Made by a program: the position numbers and the translations under genes
Source of the DNA: Bacillota bacterium
GTDB lineage: Bacteria; Bacillota; Clostridia; Christensenellales; SZUA-584
Direction: 5' to 3'
Length of the DNA: 64,000 nucleotides
Assembly (NCBI GenBank): GCA_023459495.1
Contig: JAEWTL010000077.1
Location: 255,662 to 319,661 of the forward strand
Notes under the pieces: generated by a model
Seen by the model: only the letters and a program-made list of their open reading frames with translations
Told to the model about the DNA's origin: nothing
The model's database searches: none
In this document: positions 17,840 to 25,740 of the stretch, piece by piece
Layout of the letters: each line of letters starts with the position of its first letter
Numbering within the stretch: position 1 is the first letter of the stretch

Positions 17840-20527
17840 TCATTCCCAGCGTTTGCGCACCACCTTTTGGCCGGTGATGAACATTTCGTTGCGGTTGATG
17901 TACGACCGTTTGCGGCATTTGACCAGTGCCCTGCGCCCGGCCTCGTTGCGCGTGAATACACAACCGAACGCGCCGGAGGTGTGCCGCAGGTGGCGCATCA
18001 GCTTGTCCACGTACTCCTGCTTTGCGCCGATGACGGACGGGCAGGCGTAGCTTTGACCGAATCGGCGAATACCCAGCACCTTCATTTCTTTGATCAGCAG
18101 GTACCGCGGGTTGTCGATGGACGTCAGCAGCTCGCGCATGGCCTCGGCAAATACCTTCTTCTCGTGCAGCGTCGCGCCCCGGATGCCGCACTGGACGAAC
18201 CTTCCGGTAGGGTCCGCTTCGATATCGGTCTCAGCGTCGAAGCTGCGTACCGCTTTGATCTCCTTCAGCGTTTCGAGGATGCAGCCGGACAGCGTGTGGA
18301 TCGTCCGTTCCGGCGAGATGTAGCGCATCAGCTTGGTGAAGCCCGTGATCATCATCGCAACAACGCCCAGAGCCAGCAACAGGTACAGCAGCGAGCCCGT
18401 CACGCCCGCCGCGTCAATTACGCCGCGTATCAGTATAACGAGTACGGTGCTCAGTATCGCTTCATACAGCAGGTTCGTGAAGATGAACGCGTTTGGCACT
18501 ACCTGCGGCGGCATCTCGGCCACCTCCACCACCTCCGGGTGCGCCGGGCCGCTTAGCGCGGCGTTCCACTTGGCCGTAAGATCGCCCCGGCGGGCGGCAA
18601 GCTGCAGCATATGCGCGTTGATATGGTCGAAGCCCGCGCTGGTGAACGGCGGGCGGATGATGCTGACACGACGGATACCGCTCGTGATGGCGTCGCGGTC
18701 GTATACCGGACCGAGAAAGCAGTCGAAGCGGCGTACCAGCGTATCGAAATCGCAGGATACGAAGCTGTCCTTGGGATATATGCCGCCGAGCATGGCCTTC
18801 AAACTGTAGTCCGGTTCTACCGTGACCAGATGCCAGATGTTCGCGGTCTTATCCGGGTCGTTTTTGTCCGTGCGGATGGCGCGCCCTCGCATCTGGTTGG
18901 TCAGCACGAAGCTGCCCACAAAGCTGGCTAAAATCAGGCTGTTGATGCAGGGCGAATCCCAGCCCTCGCCCAGCAGCGCCTTGGTGCCCACCAGCACGTG
19001 GATGTAACCCGCTTCAAAAGCGGCTGTCAGTACAGCGACCTTGTGCTTGTTCGCGCCGCCGAACACCGCCTCGCTGTGCGATGTACCCGCAAGGGGCTTT
19101 ACCGCCATCGGGACGCCCAACTGCTCGGCAAGCGCGCGCACCGCGTCCAATGCCGTGTTGGGCAGGATGACCAGCGTGCCGGATAGCAGCGCAACGCGCA
19201 CACCCGGCCCTGCCGAACGCCGCACTGCCTCAAAGGCGGTCACGGTGCCGATAGCCCCGATGGGCTGGTCCGTACCTACGATATTCATCATGTCCCTGCG
19301 GATATAATCCGTGAGGATGAGCATGCGCAGCCTGCCGCCCATGCAGGCGCTCTCCGCCTCAACGATGTGCTGAATGCTCTCCAGCTTGCCGTTGGACGAA
19401 ACCAGCATGCGCTGCAGGCTGTCGCTGTACTGCAGGCACACACGGCGCTTCTCATAAAAGCCCGCCTTGGACAGCGCTTTGCGGATGGCCAGCCCCACTT
19501 CGGGCGAAAACAGCTCCGACTGATCGATGATGAACTGGAACGCGGTCTCGGCAAACGCCAGCCTGTACGCGGGCAGCCTGCCGCCCGGAATGAGCAGACG
19601 CGTGAGCCGTTTGGGTATCTCTTCCCCGCGCTCTTTGGCCAGCACCAGCACCGCGATAAAGCCCTTTGCGTTCTCAGTCAGCAGTTCCTCCATCGCCGGA
19701 AAGTCCGTGAGCACACGGCAAAGATTCAGCGCGGCCCCGAACGCCTCCCCGCGCAGCAGCTCCTGCGCGCAGCGCGCGGCCTCCTCCCGGTAGCCCTTCA
19801 CCTTGGCGACTTCCTCGCGCGTGGGATAGTTGAAATAGATGTAGTCCTGATGCGGGCAGAGCGTGCGCTGTTTCACGAGTTCCGGCACCGATATTTCCTC
19901 GTCGATCTCGCCGCAGACCCCGATATAGCGTTTCCACTCCCCCGGCTGGCTGTCGTAGGGCGGCGTGGCGGTGAGCGCCACGATGAACATCTCGCCCTGC
20001 ACTGCCGCGATAAAGCCCTCCAGCGCGCGCTGCCATTCAGCTTTTAAGTGGTGCGCCTCGTCGACACAGATGGTCTTGATACCTGCAGCCCTTACTGCGC
20101 CCACGAGGTCAAAGTCCGTATAGTCGGTGCGGGTACACCCCTCCTCCATGCCGTCCTCGTCGTCCTCATCGCGTTCCTCGGTCTGACGCGTCCACGCGGA
20201 ATGCAGGCTCTGGTATGTGACGGAGGTCATCAGCTTCATGTCGCGGAGGCTGCACGATACGTAGTCGCTGATATAGCCGCCCGGCGGCAAAAAGCGCTCC
20301 TCGAAGCGCTGACTCCACTGCTGCCGAATCACTACGGACGGGGACAGGATCAGCGCGGGCCCGCCCAAACGCCGGATGATCTCCAGTCCGAGGATGGTTT
20401 TTCCGCTGCCCGGCGCGGCGACGATGTGGACCTTCTTGTCTTCGATGTGCGCATCCAGATCGGACAGTACGTGCTGCTGGTAGTCGCGGAATGTGCCCCG
20501 AAATGCAACCTCTTCAAATGTCTTCAT
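17840..20527 (-). CDS. Superfamily 2 DEAD/DEAH-type helicase with C-terminal membrane segments
   Basis: 895 residues. The N-terminal motor lobe has Walker A AAPGSGKT (37-44), motif II DEAH (156-159) and motif III TATPP (186-190). The second lobe has GTKALLGEGWDSP (514-526) and motif VI QMRGRAIRTD (545-554). An acidic insert (EERDEDDEDGMEEG, 117-130) lies in lobe one. Residues about 680-700 and 712-733 are hydrophobic and probably span the membrane, followed by a basic C-terminal domain. A helicase carrying membrane helices is unusual; a role in DNA uptake, defence or RNA handling cannot be chosen from sequence. Start at 20527 (AGGAG 5 nt upstream). Confidence 0.8.
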   Translation of the reverse strand: MKTFEEVAFRGTFRDYQQHVLSDLDAHIEDKKVHIVAAPGSGKTILGLEIIRRLGGPALILSPSVVIRQQWSQRFEERFLPPGGYISDYVSCSLRDMKLMTSVTYQSLHSAWTRQTEERDEDDEDGMEEGCTRTDYTDFDLVGAVRAAGIKTICVDEAHHLKAEWQRALEGFIAAVQGEMFIVALTATPPYDSQPGEWKRYIGVCGEIDEEISVPELVKQRTLCPHQDYIYFNYPTREEVAKVKGYREEAARCAQELLRGEAFGAALNLCRVLTDFPAMEELLTENAKGFIAVLVLAKERGEEIPKRLTRLLIPGGRLPAYRLAFAETAFQFIIDQSELFSPEVGLAIRKALSKAGFYEKRRVCLQYSDSLQRMLVSSNGKLESIQHIVEAESACMGGRLRMLILTDYIRRDMMNIVGTDQPIGAIGTVTAFEAVRRSAGPGVRVALLSGTLVILPNTALDAVRALAEQLGVPMAVKPLAGTSHSEAVFGGANKHKVAVLTAAFEAGYIHVLVGTKALLGEGWDSPCINSLILASFVGSFVLTNQMRGRAIRTDKNDPDKTANIWHLVTVEPDYSLKAMLGGIYPKDSFVSCDFDTLVRRFDCFLGPVYDRDAITSGIRRVSIIRPPFTSAGFDHINAHMLQLAARRGDLTAKWNAALSGPAHPEVVEVAEMPPQVVPNAFIFTNLLYEAILSTVLVILIRGVIDAAGVTGSLLYLLLALGVVAMMITGFTKLMRYISPERTIHTLSGCILETLKEIKAVRSFDAETDIEADPTGRFVQCGIRGATLHEKKVFAEAMRELLTSIDNPRYLLIKEMKVLGIRRFGQSYACPSVIGAKQEYVDKLMRHLRHTSGAFGCVFTRNEAGRRALVKCRKRSYINRNEMFITGQKVVRKRWE

Positions 20528-20615
20528 GCCCACTCCTGTGAAGTTATTCCACCACAATGCAGTTTCCATTTTACACCGCAAGCGCCGCAAAGGCAAACCC
20601 CGTTACAGGAGCACG

Positions 20616-20644
20616 TTGACAGCAGACATAGGCCCGGTTATAAT
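20616..20644 (+). promoter_or_regulatory. Perfect-consensus promoter of the rtcB leader
   Basis: TTGACA (20616-20621), 17-nt spacer, TATAAT (20639-20644): both hexamers and the spacing are ideal. Transcription would begin near 20651, just before the ribosome site of the leader ORF. No other promoter fits between the leader terminator and rtcB. Confidence 0.85.
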
Positions 20645-20677
20645 GTTTTGGAAATAAACAGAAAGGAGCTGCGCGGA

Positions 20678-20758
20678 ATGTTAAAATGCTATCGAGATCT
20701 GAATCCAGGAGAAACCCGGAAGCGAGTCTGCCCGCGCGTTCCATGCTGCGCTTTTTAG
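20678..20758 (+). CDS. Leader peptide ORF upstream of rtcB
   Basis: A 26-codon frame with a good ribosome site (AAAGGAG about 11 nt before the ATG). The product begins MLKCYRDLNPGETRK and ends PRVPCCAF; it is rich in Arg (4), Cys (4) and Pro (3), and has no recognisable domain. Its stop codon (20756) lies 13 nt before the terminator stem. Codons 13-16 contain the segment complementary to the terminator's 5' arm, so ribosome position on this ORF would decide which RNA fold forms. The coding potential is supported by ribosome site and position only. Confidence 0.6.
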   Translation: MLKCYRDLNPGETRKRVCPRVPCCAF

Positions 20759-20771
20759 CACTGAACACGCC

Positions 20772-20808
20772 AGCGCTTCCGGATTGAATCGGGAGCGCTT
20801 TTTATTTT
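20772..20808 (+). terminator. Leader terminator (attenuator) before rtcB with competing antiterminator
   Basis: Stem AGCGCTTCCGG/CGGGAGCGCT (20772-20799), 10-11 pairs, then TTTTTATTTT. It lies between a strong promoter and rtcB with only 14 nt to the rtcB start codon, so readthrough is needed for expression. CCGGAAGCG at 20716-20724 is perfectly complementary to 20774-20782 (antiterminator). GGAAGCG (20718-20724) can instead pair with CGC-g-TTCC (20735-20742) with one bulged base (anti-antiterminator). Confidence 0.75.
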
Positions 20809-20822
20809 AAAGGAGTCAATTG

Positions 20823-22034
20823 ATGGTCGAGATCAGGGGAAAATATAATACGGCGAAGGTATTTACGGACGTTTTGGAGGAGCAGTCGGCGGCGCAGATC
20901 CTGCAGCTGTGCGATCAGGAGTTCACAGCGGGCAGCCGCATCCGCATTATGCCGGACGTGCACGCGGGCGCGGGCTGCACCATCGGCACCACCATGACCA
21001 TCAGCGACAAGGTCGTGCCGAACCTGGTCGGCGTGGACATTGGCTGCGGCATGGAGACTGCCAAGCTGCGCGAGACGCGCATTGAGATGGGCAAGCTGGA
21101 TAAGCTCATCTACGGCGCTATCCCGTCGGGCTTTTCCATCCGGAACAAGCCACACCGCTTTGCCGCGCAGCTCGACCTCGATGCGCTGTACTGCCGTAAG
21201 TTTGTGGACACGCGGCGCGGTGTGCTGTCCGTCGGCACTTTGGGCGGCGGCAACCACTTCATCGAGGTGGATCAGGACGACGACGGTGCGCTGTACCTTG
21301 TCATCCACTCGGGCAGCCGTCACTTGGGGCTGGAGGTTGCCAAGTACTATCAGGCGCAGGCGTATCGACAGCTGGACACCTGCACCAAAGCGGACGAGGA
21401 AGCGTTGATCGCGCAATTGAAGGCGGAGGGGCGGCAGAAGGAGATCACCGCCGCTGTGAAGGCGCTAAAGAGCGCCAACCATACGGATATCCCCAAGCAG
21501 TTGGCGTATGTGTCGGGAGAGCTATTCAACCAGTACATTGCGGACATGAAGCTGATGCAGGCGTTTGCGGCGCTGAACCGACAGGCAATGATGGATGAGC
21601 TGGTGCGCGGTATGGGACTGCATATTGAAGAGCAGTTCACGACCGTGCACAACTACATCGATACGGGCGCGATGGTGCTGCGCAAGGGCGCGGTGTCCGC
21701 GCGGGCCGATGAAAAGCTGCTCGTCCCCATCAACATGCGGGACGGCAGCCTCATCTGCGTGGGCAAGGGCAACGCGGACTGGAACTGTTCCGCACCGCAC
21801 GGTGCGGGCCGTTTGATGAGCCGCGCGCAGGCGAAGCAAACGTTTACGCTGACGCAGTACAAAGACGAGATGGACGGCATCTATTCCACCTCGGTCAGCC
21901 GTGACACGCTGGACGAGTGTCCCATGGCGTACAAGACCATGGACGACATCGTGCGCAACATCGGCGACACTGCGGATATCGTCAACGTCATCCACGCCGT
22001 CTATAACTTCAAGGCCGGGGATGAGGAGAAGTGA
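20823..22034 (+). CDS. rtcB: RNA-splicing ligase RtcB
   Basis: A 403-residue 3'-phosphate/5'-OH RNA ligase. Metal- and guanylate-site motifs are present: MPDVHAGAGCTIG (45-57), GVDIGCGM (70-77), GTLGGGNHFIEV (about 137-148), HSGSRHLG and the C-terminal APHGAGRLMSR, which carries the guanylylated histidine. Start at ATG 20823 with AAAGGAG 7 nt upstream. In bacteria RtcB repairs RNAs cut by stress nucleases. The leader structure in front suggests tight conditional expression. No archease or PrfH gene is adjacent. Confidence 0.95.
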   Translation: MVEIRGKYNTAKVFTDVLEEQSAAQILQLCDQEFTAGSRIRIMPDVHAGAGCTIGTTMTISDKVVPNLVGVDIGCGMETAKLRETRIEMGKLDKLIYGAIPSGFSIRNKPHRFAAQLDLDALYCRKFVDTRRGVLSVGTLGGGNHFIEVDQDDDGALYLVIHSGSRHLGLEVAKYYQAQAYRQLDTCTKADEEALIAQLKAEGRQKEITAAVKALKSANHTDIPKQLAYVSGELFNQYIADMKLMQAFAALNRQAMMDELVRGMGLHIEEQFTTVHNYIDTGAMVLRKGAVSARADEKLLVPINMRDGSLICVGKGNADWNCSAPHGAGRLMSRAQAKQTFTLTQYKDEMDGIYSTSVSRDTLDECPMAYKTMDDIVRNIGDTADIVNVIHAVYNFKAGDEEK

Positions 22035-22036
22035 TT

Positions 22037-22140
22037 TGCTGGTTTGTGGAGGCGCTGCCTCCACACCACCGCTCAAGGGATAAATCCCTTGAGAATCCCG
22101 TCGAGAGAATGCCTTGGGCAGGCATTCTCTCGACGGGATA
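22037..22140 (+). repeat. Multi-hairpin intergenic repeat, copy 3 (most complete)
   Basis: Modules in order: GTGGAGGCGCTGCCTCCAC, CACCGC, a hairpin with CAAGGGAT/ATCCCTTG arms, GAATCCCGTC, and a third long hairpin whose arms read CGAGAGAATGCC and GGCATTCTCTCG. It starts three bases after the rtcB stop and probably doubles as its terminator. Confidence 0.75.
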
Positions 22141-22184
22141 AATAGATATATAACTACAACAATATAATTCGAGGAGGAAACATG

Positions 22185-22391
22185 ATGGACAAATTTATTC
22201 CTAAGGAGAAGCTATCCAAGAAAGTCAAGCGAGAGAAGGCCAAGGCGCAGCGCCAGACGTGGGGCGGCTTAAGTCCGGTCACACGCAAGCCCAAAAATCC
22301 CAAAGCCTATGTGAAAGAAAAGCCCCGGATCGACGGAGACGACGATACCGGGGCTTTTTCAATACCAGATCAAAACAGCAGGCCGTCCTGA
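22185..22391 (+). CDS. Small basic protein with terminator inside its coding end
   Basis: 68 residues (69 if the first of two tandem ATGs, 22182, is used). GAGGAGG lies upstream. The N-terminus is highly basic (FIPKEKLSKKVKREKAKAQR), then TWGGLSPVTRK, then an acidic GDDDTGAF end. This basic-head/SPVTR/acidic-tail layout recurs in short uncharacterised Clostridia proteins, as far as I recall. The C-terminal codons coincide with the intrinsic terminator at 22319-22359, so mRNA 3' end and protein C-terminus are constrained together. Confidence 0.65.
   Translation: MDKFIPKEKLSKKVKREKAKAQRQTWGGLSPVTRKPKNPKAYVKEKPRIDGDDDTGAFSIPDQNSRPS
22319..22359. terminator. Bidirectional terminator within the small basic protein gene
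   Basis: GCCCCGG (22322-22328) pairs with CCGGGGC (22348-22354), followed by TTTTTC on the plus strand and TTTTCTTT on the minus strand. It serves the gene it lies in and the convergent MFS gene. Confidence 0.75.
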
Positions 22392-22410
22392 CCCGTACTC
22401 TCTTTTCCTA

Positions 22411-23832
22411 TTACTTCAAATCCTCCAAAACTTTTTGCTTTTTATCTGTTTCAAATCGGACCAGCATGCGCAGGGGGATTAAAACCAGCAATACTGCCAC
22501 TGCCCCGAACAGGAACATCGAAGATGAATAATTAAATATTTTATTGCCGGCGCTATCATAGCCCATAATGTTTGCTTTGTTCAGGTTGTTGATGCAGGCG
22601 GTAATCAGAGGGCCGATGCACATTGGAATCATGATGTTAAAGACCATGCGCACGCCCTGAAACAACCCGACTCGGTCTTTGGGTGTATAGTCGCGAACCT
22701 TCGCGTTAAACACGTTGCTTATCATCGCGCTGCCAAAGCCGTTAACCATGGAACCTACGCAGAAGACAATGATCGCGCTGTTCGCGAACTTTTCCACGGT
22801 TCCGAAGAACATAACGATACAGCCCGCGATATAGATGAGCATTCCGGGGAGAATAAACCGCAGCTTTTTCCCTTTTTTGTCCGCGAAAACTCCGAACGCA
22901 AAGCCAAACAGCACACCAGCAATGCTCATTATCCCATATGGGATAATGTAATCCTTAAACCCGATCGTTCGTTCCATGTAAATTAGCAGATACGGCGAAT
23001 ATGTCATACCCGCAATTCCCAGCAAAGAGCTTGCCAACAGCGTCGTATACAGCTTCTTATTTTCCTTTACAACGCTCCACTTGAAACCGTATAGTATTTT
23101 GTTGGACCGGCTGTCCGGATTGGGCCGCAGACTTGGAGCGTCTTTTACCAGAAATTTGCCCAGCACCCCCGCTAACAGGACAAGAATACCGATGACGATA
23201 AAGAACAGCGTCCAATTGCCGTGCACAACCGAGCCGCCTTCTACATAATTGGAAACCTCTTTGCCCGCTGAGTCATAATAGTGGTTGTATGTAATCCCCC
23301 CGAGGAAGTCAAACATAAATACGAGAGAGACGCCCAAAAAGCCGAAGATGCCCAATGCGCCTTCCACCCTGCCGCGATTGGATGGATTCGTAATGTCCGT
23401 CACCCACGCGTTGAATGCCGCGTCGTTGGCCGTGGACCCGAAAAAGGTCATCACGCAATCCATCAGCGTCACAAGCACGATACATACGATGACCGCTGTG
23501 CTTTCCGGGATGTTAAACACCGACGAGATGCCTTTGACGTTGATGAGCGCGAACGCCATGATTGCAAAGCCCCAAATGATATAGCCCCAGCTCATGAACG
23601 GCACACGTTTACCAATTTTATCCAGTAAAATGCCGACCAGAATTGTGGTCAGCGCTGCGGTAATTGCGCTGGAAGCCACAATCAAAGAAATCACCAGCGG
23701 GTTTGTCGAGATAGTACGGTCAATGAACAGATTCAGAAAATCATTCTCCAGGCACCACGCCACGCTGCCAACGGCGGCGAACAGCGATATGCCGATCCAA
23801 TTCCGGGAGCCTAATCTGTTTTCCTTTTCCAT
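22411..23832 (-). CDS. MFS transporter, sugar (GPH/MelB-like) type
   Basis: 473 residues with about 12 transmembrane helices. The first loop has GILLDKIGKRVPFM, the D-x2-GKR signature of sodium- or proton-coupled glycoside transporters, and the matching second-half loop is FADKKGKKLRF. It begins 27 nt after the glycoside hydrolase gene (GAGGA upstream), so it very probably imports the sugar or glycoside that the enzyme cuts. The AraC gene beyond is the likely regulator. Base composition is lower in GC than the flanking comM and dprA genes, consistent with acquisition as a cassette. Confidence 0.9.
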   Translation of the reverse strand: MEKENRLGSRNWIGISLFAAVGSVAWCLENDFLNLFIDRTISTNPLVISLIVASSAITAALTTILVGILLDKIGKRVPFMSWGYIIWGFAIMAFALINVKGISSVFNIPESTAVIVCIVLVTLMDCVMTFFGSTANDAAFNAWVTDITNPSNRGRVEGALGIFGFLGVSLVFMFDFLGGITYNHYYDSAGKEVSNYVEGGSVVHGNWTLFFIVIGILVLLAGVLGKFLVKDAPSLRPNPDSRSNKILYGFKWSVVKENKKLYTTLLASSLLGIAGMTYSPYLLIYMERTIGFKDYIIPYGIMSIAGVLFGFAFGVFADKKGKKLRFILPGMLIYIAGCIVMFFGTVEKFANSAIIVFCVGSMVNGFGSAMISNVFNAKVRDYTPKDRVGLFQGVRMVFNIMIPMCIGPLITACINNLNKANIMGYDSAGNKIFNYSSSMFLFGAVAVLLVLIPLRMLVRFETDKKQKVLEDLK

Positions 23833-23859
23833 AGCTGCTTCCTCGTTCTTTTAAGATTT

Positions 23860-25605
23860 TCAGGGTTGCTTCTTAACCTGTGTATTGCAAAATCTTATTT
23901 TTTCAATTCCTTCTGCCGACAGTTTGTGGGACCGATCGTATTTTAACAATCCGTTTTGCTCCTGTTCCACGTCATACAGCTGGGTATAGCAAAAGCCGAT
24001 GCATTTCACTTCAAACAGCGCATTTGTCAGCTCACAGTATTTCTCGACGAATTCCTTTTCGGTTGTGTATTTACCGTGGTATCCCCACGATTCTCCTTCG
24101 GTCATATACGAAAGCCCGCCGTACTCCGAAACGTAACAGGGCAGCTCCAGCAGCGCCTTTTTTTTGAGCAGCTTGCGTTGGAAAATCCTCCAGATGCAGT
24201 ACGCGAAATCGGGCATCTCCATATATTTGCCGCTGAGAACATACTTTTTCAGTTTCTCGCTTTCGTGGGTATAAAAATGACCATCATTGAGGTCGGTGAT
24301 AAACAGGTCGCCGCCGCTGCTGCCAATCACCGGACGGGTTTTGTCATACGCCTTTGTAGCATCGTACAACGCCTTTTGGCCTGCATAATCCGTCGCGTTG
24401 TTCCAGCCAAACCGCGCTTCGTTCAGCGGGCACCAGCCGATAACGGACGGATGGTTGTAATCGCGCTCAAGCTCCGCCTGCCATTCATTCAGTATGTTCC
24501 GCATGCCAACAGGATTGCTTGGTTTCATTTTGCAGCTCCAGTTGGGATACTCTCCCCAGATTAAAAAGCCTTTTTGGTCAGCGTAATACAGGTAAAGCTC
24601 TTCAAACACCTTTTCATGCGGACGCGCGCCGTTGAACCCGAGCCCAATCGCCAAGTCGATATCATTTTCGATGTCTTGTGCGCTGGGCGCTGTATAAACG
24701 CCATCCGGGTAAAAGCCCTGATCCAGCACCTGCCTTAAAAACAAAGACTTCCCGTTGAGCAGCAGCTGCTTCCCCCTGATTTCGATTGTCCGAAAGCCGC
24801 AATAAGTTTGCACCTCGTCGGTTATCCGGCTATTTTCTATCAGCCGTAACGTGATGTCGTAGAGATTGGGCTGCAGCACATCCCACAGCTTCAGTTCGCC
24901 GTTTAGGGTAACCGGGAACGCGAGGGTTGTGCCGGTAATCATACATTGTCCGCCCGCCACCGGCACACCCTGAAAGCTAACTTCCGCTTTGCATGACCCC
25001 TTAAGGCTTCTGCTGAGTTCCGCTTCAATATAGATGTTTTTTTTCTGCGTGTCGGGAGTGATTTTTGTCTTCAGGAAAAAGACCTTTCCGGTGAATTCCA
25101 GCCAGACAGTTTGCCAGATACCCGTTGTCCGGGTATACATACAGCCGTAGTTCTCCAATCTGTCGGACTGTTTTCCTGAGGGAATCGTATAGTCCTTATA
25201 GTCGTCTTTTGCGTTGACGACCAGCGTATTTTCGCCCGGATGAATAAAACCGCTGATGTCAAACGAAAAGGGCGTATAGCCGCCACTGTGGCCGCCCACC
25301 CGCCTGCCGTTGACAAATACAACGGCCGTAAAATCCACAGCTCCGAAATGAAGCAGCACGCTGCCTGCGCAATTTTCTGCTGTCAGTTCGAACGTGCGCC
25401 GATACCAGACGGAAGACATGGATTCCCTGTGCGCGATTCCCGACAGCCTGCTTTCCGGGCAGAAAGGTACTTCAATCACGGAATTGTATTCCGCGCGGCT
25501 GATGTAATCACTGCCGCTCTCTTCAATTTCAAACAGCCACGTGCCATTCAAATTCAGCCATTCATTGCGGGCAAAGCCCGGGCGCGGATATTCCTGTCTG
25601 TACAT
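23860..25605 (-). CDS. Glycoside hydrolase family 2 protein
   Basis: 581 residues, no signal peptide, so cytoplasmic. Domains: N-terminal sugar-binding jelly roll (about 1-180), immunoglobulin-like domain (about 181-273), TIM barrel (274-581). The acid/base glutamate is Glu396 in WCPLNEARF and the nucleophile is Glu494 in VSEYGG. The GH2 N-terminal marker WYRRTFEL is present. Specificity (beta-galactosidase, glucuronidase or other) cannot be settled. It is the first gene of an operon with the MFS gene, divergent from an AraC activator. Confidence 0.92.
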   Translation of the reverse strand: MYRQEYPRPGFARNEWLNLNGTWLFEIEESGSDYISRAEYNSVIEVPFCPESRLSGIAHRESMSSVWYRRTFELTAENCAGSVLLHFGAVDFTAVVFVNGRRVGGHSGGYTPFSFDISGFIHPGENTLVVNAKDDYKDYTIPSGKQSDRLENYGCMYTRTTGIWQTVWLEFTGKVFFLKTKITPDTQKKNIYIEAELSRSLKGSCKAEVSFQGVPVAGGQCMITGTTLAFPVTLNGELKLWDVLQPNLYDITLRLIENSRITDEVQTYCGFRTIEIRGKQLLLNGKSLFLRQVLDQGFYPDGVYTAPSAQDIENDIDLAIGLGFNGARPHEKVFEELYLYYADQKGFLIWGEYPNWSCKMKPSNPVGMRNILNEWQAELERDYNHPSVIGWCPLNEARFGWNNATDYAGQKALYDATKAYDKTRPVIGSSGGDLFITDLNDGHFYTHESEKLKKYVLSGKYMEMPDFAYCIWRIFQRKLLKKKALLELPCYVSEYGGLSYMTEGESWGYHGKYTTEKEFVEKYCELTNALFEVKCIGFCYTQLYDVEQEQNGLLKYDRSHKLSAEGIEKIRFCNTQVKKQP

Positions 25606-25740
25606 ACTTTTTCTCGCTTACATGAATAAAATATTGATTCACATTTTCAGTGTAATCTTTTATAATTAAGAATAATACATATCTCGAACTGTTTTTTATG
25701 TACAATACCGAAATCGTTTTACTGTTGAAGGTATGCAGAC

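Noticed and set aside
20651..20822. T-box or known metabolite riboswitch before rtcB
   Set aside because: No T-box sequence, specifier loop or recognised aptamer core is present; the structure is explained better by a leader ORF and competing stems.
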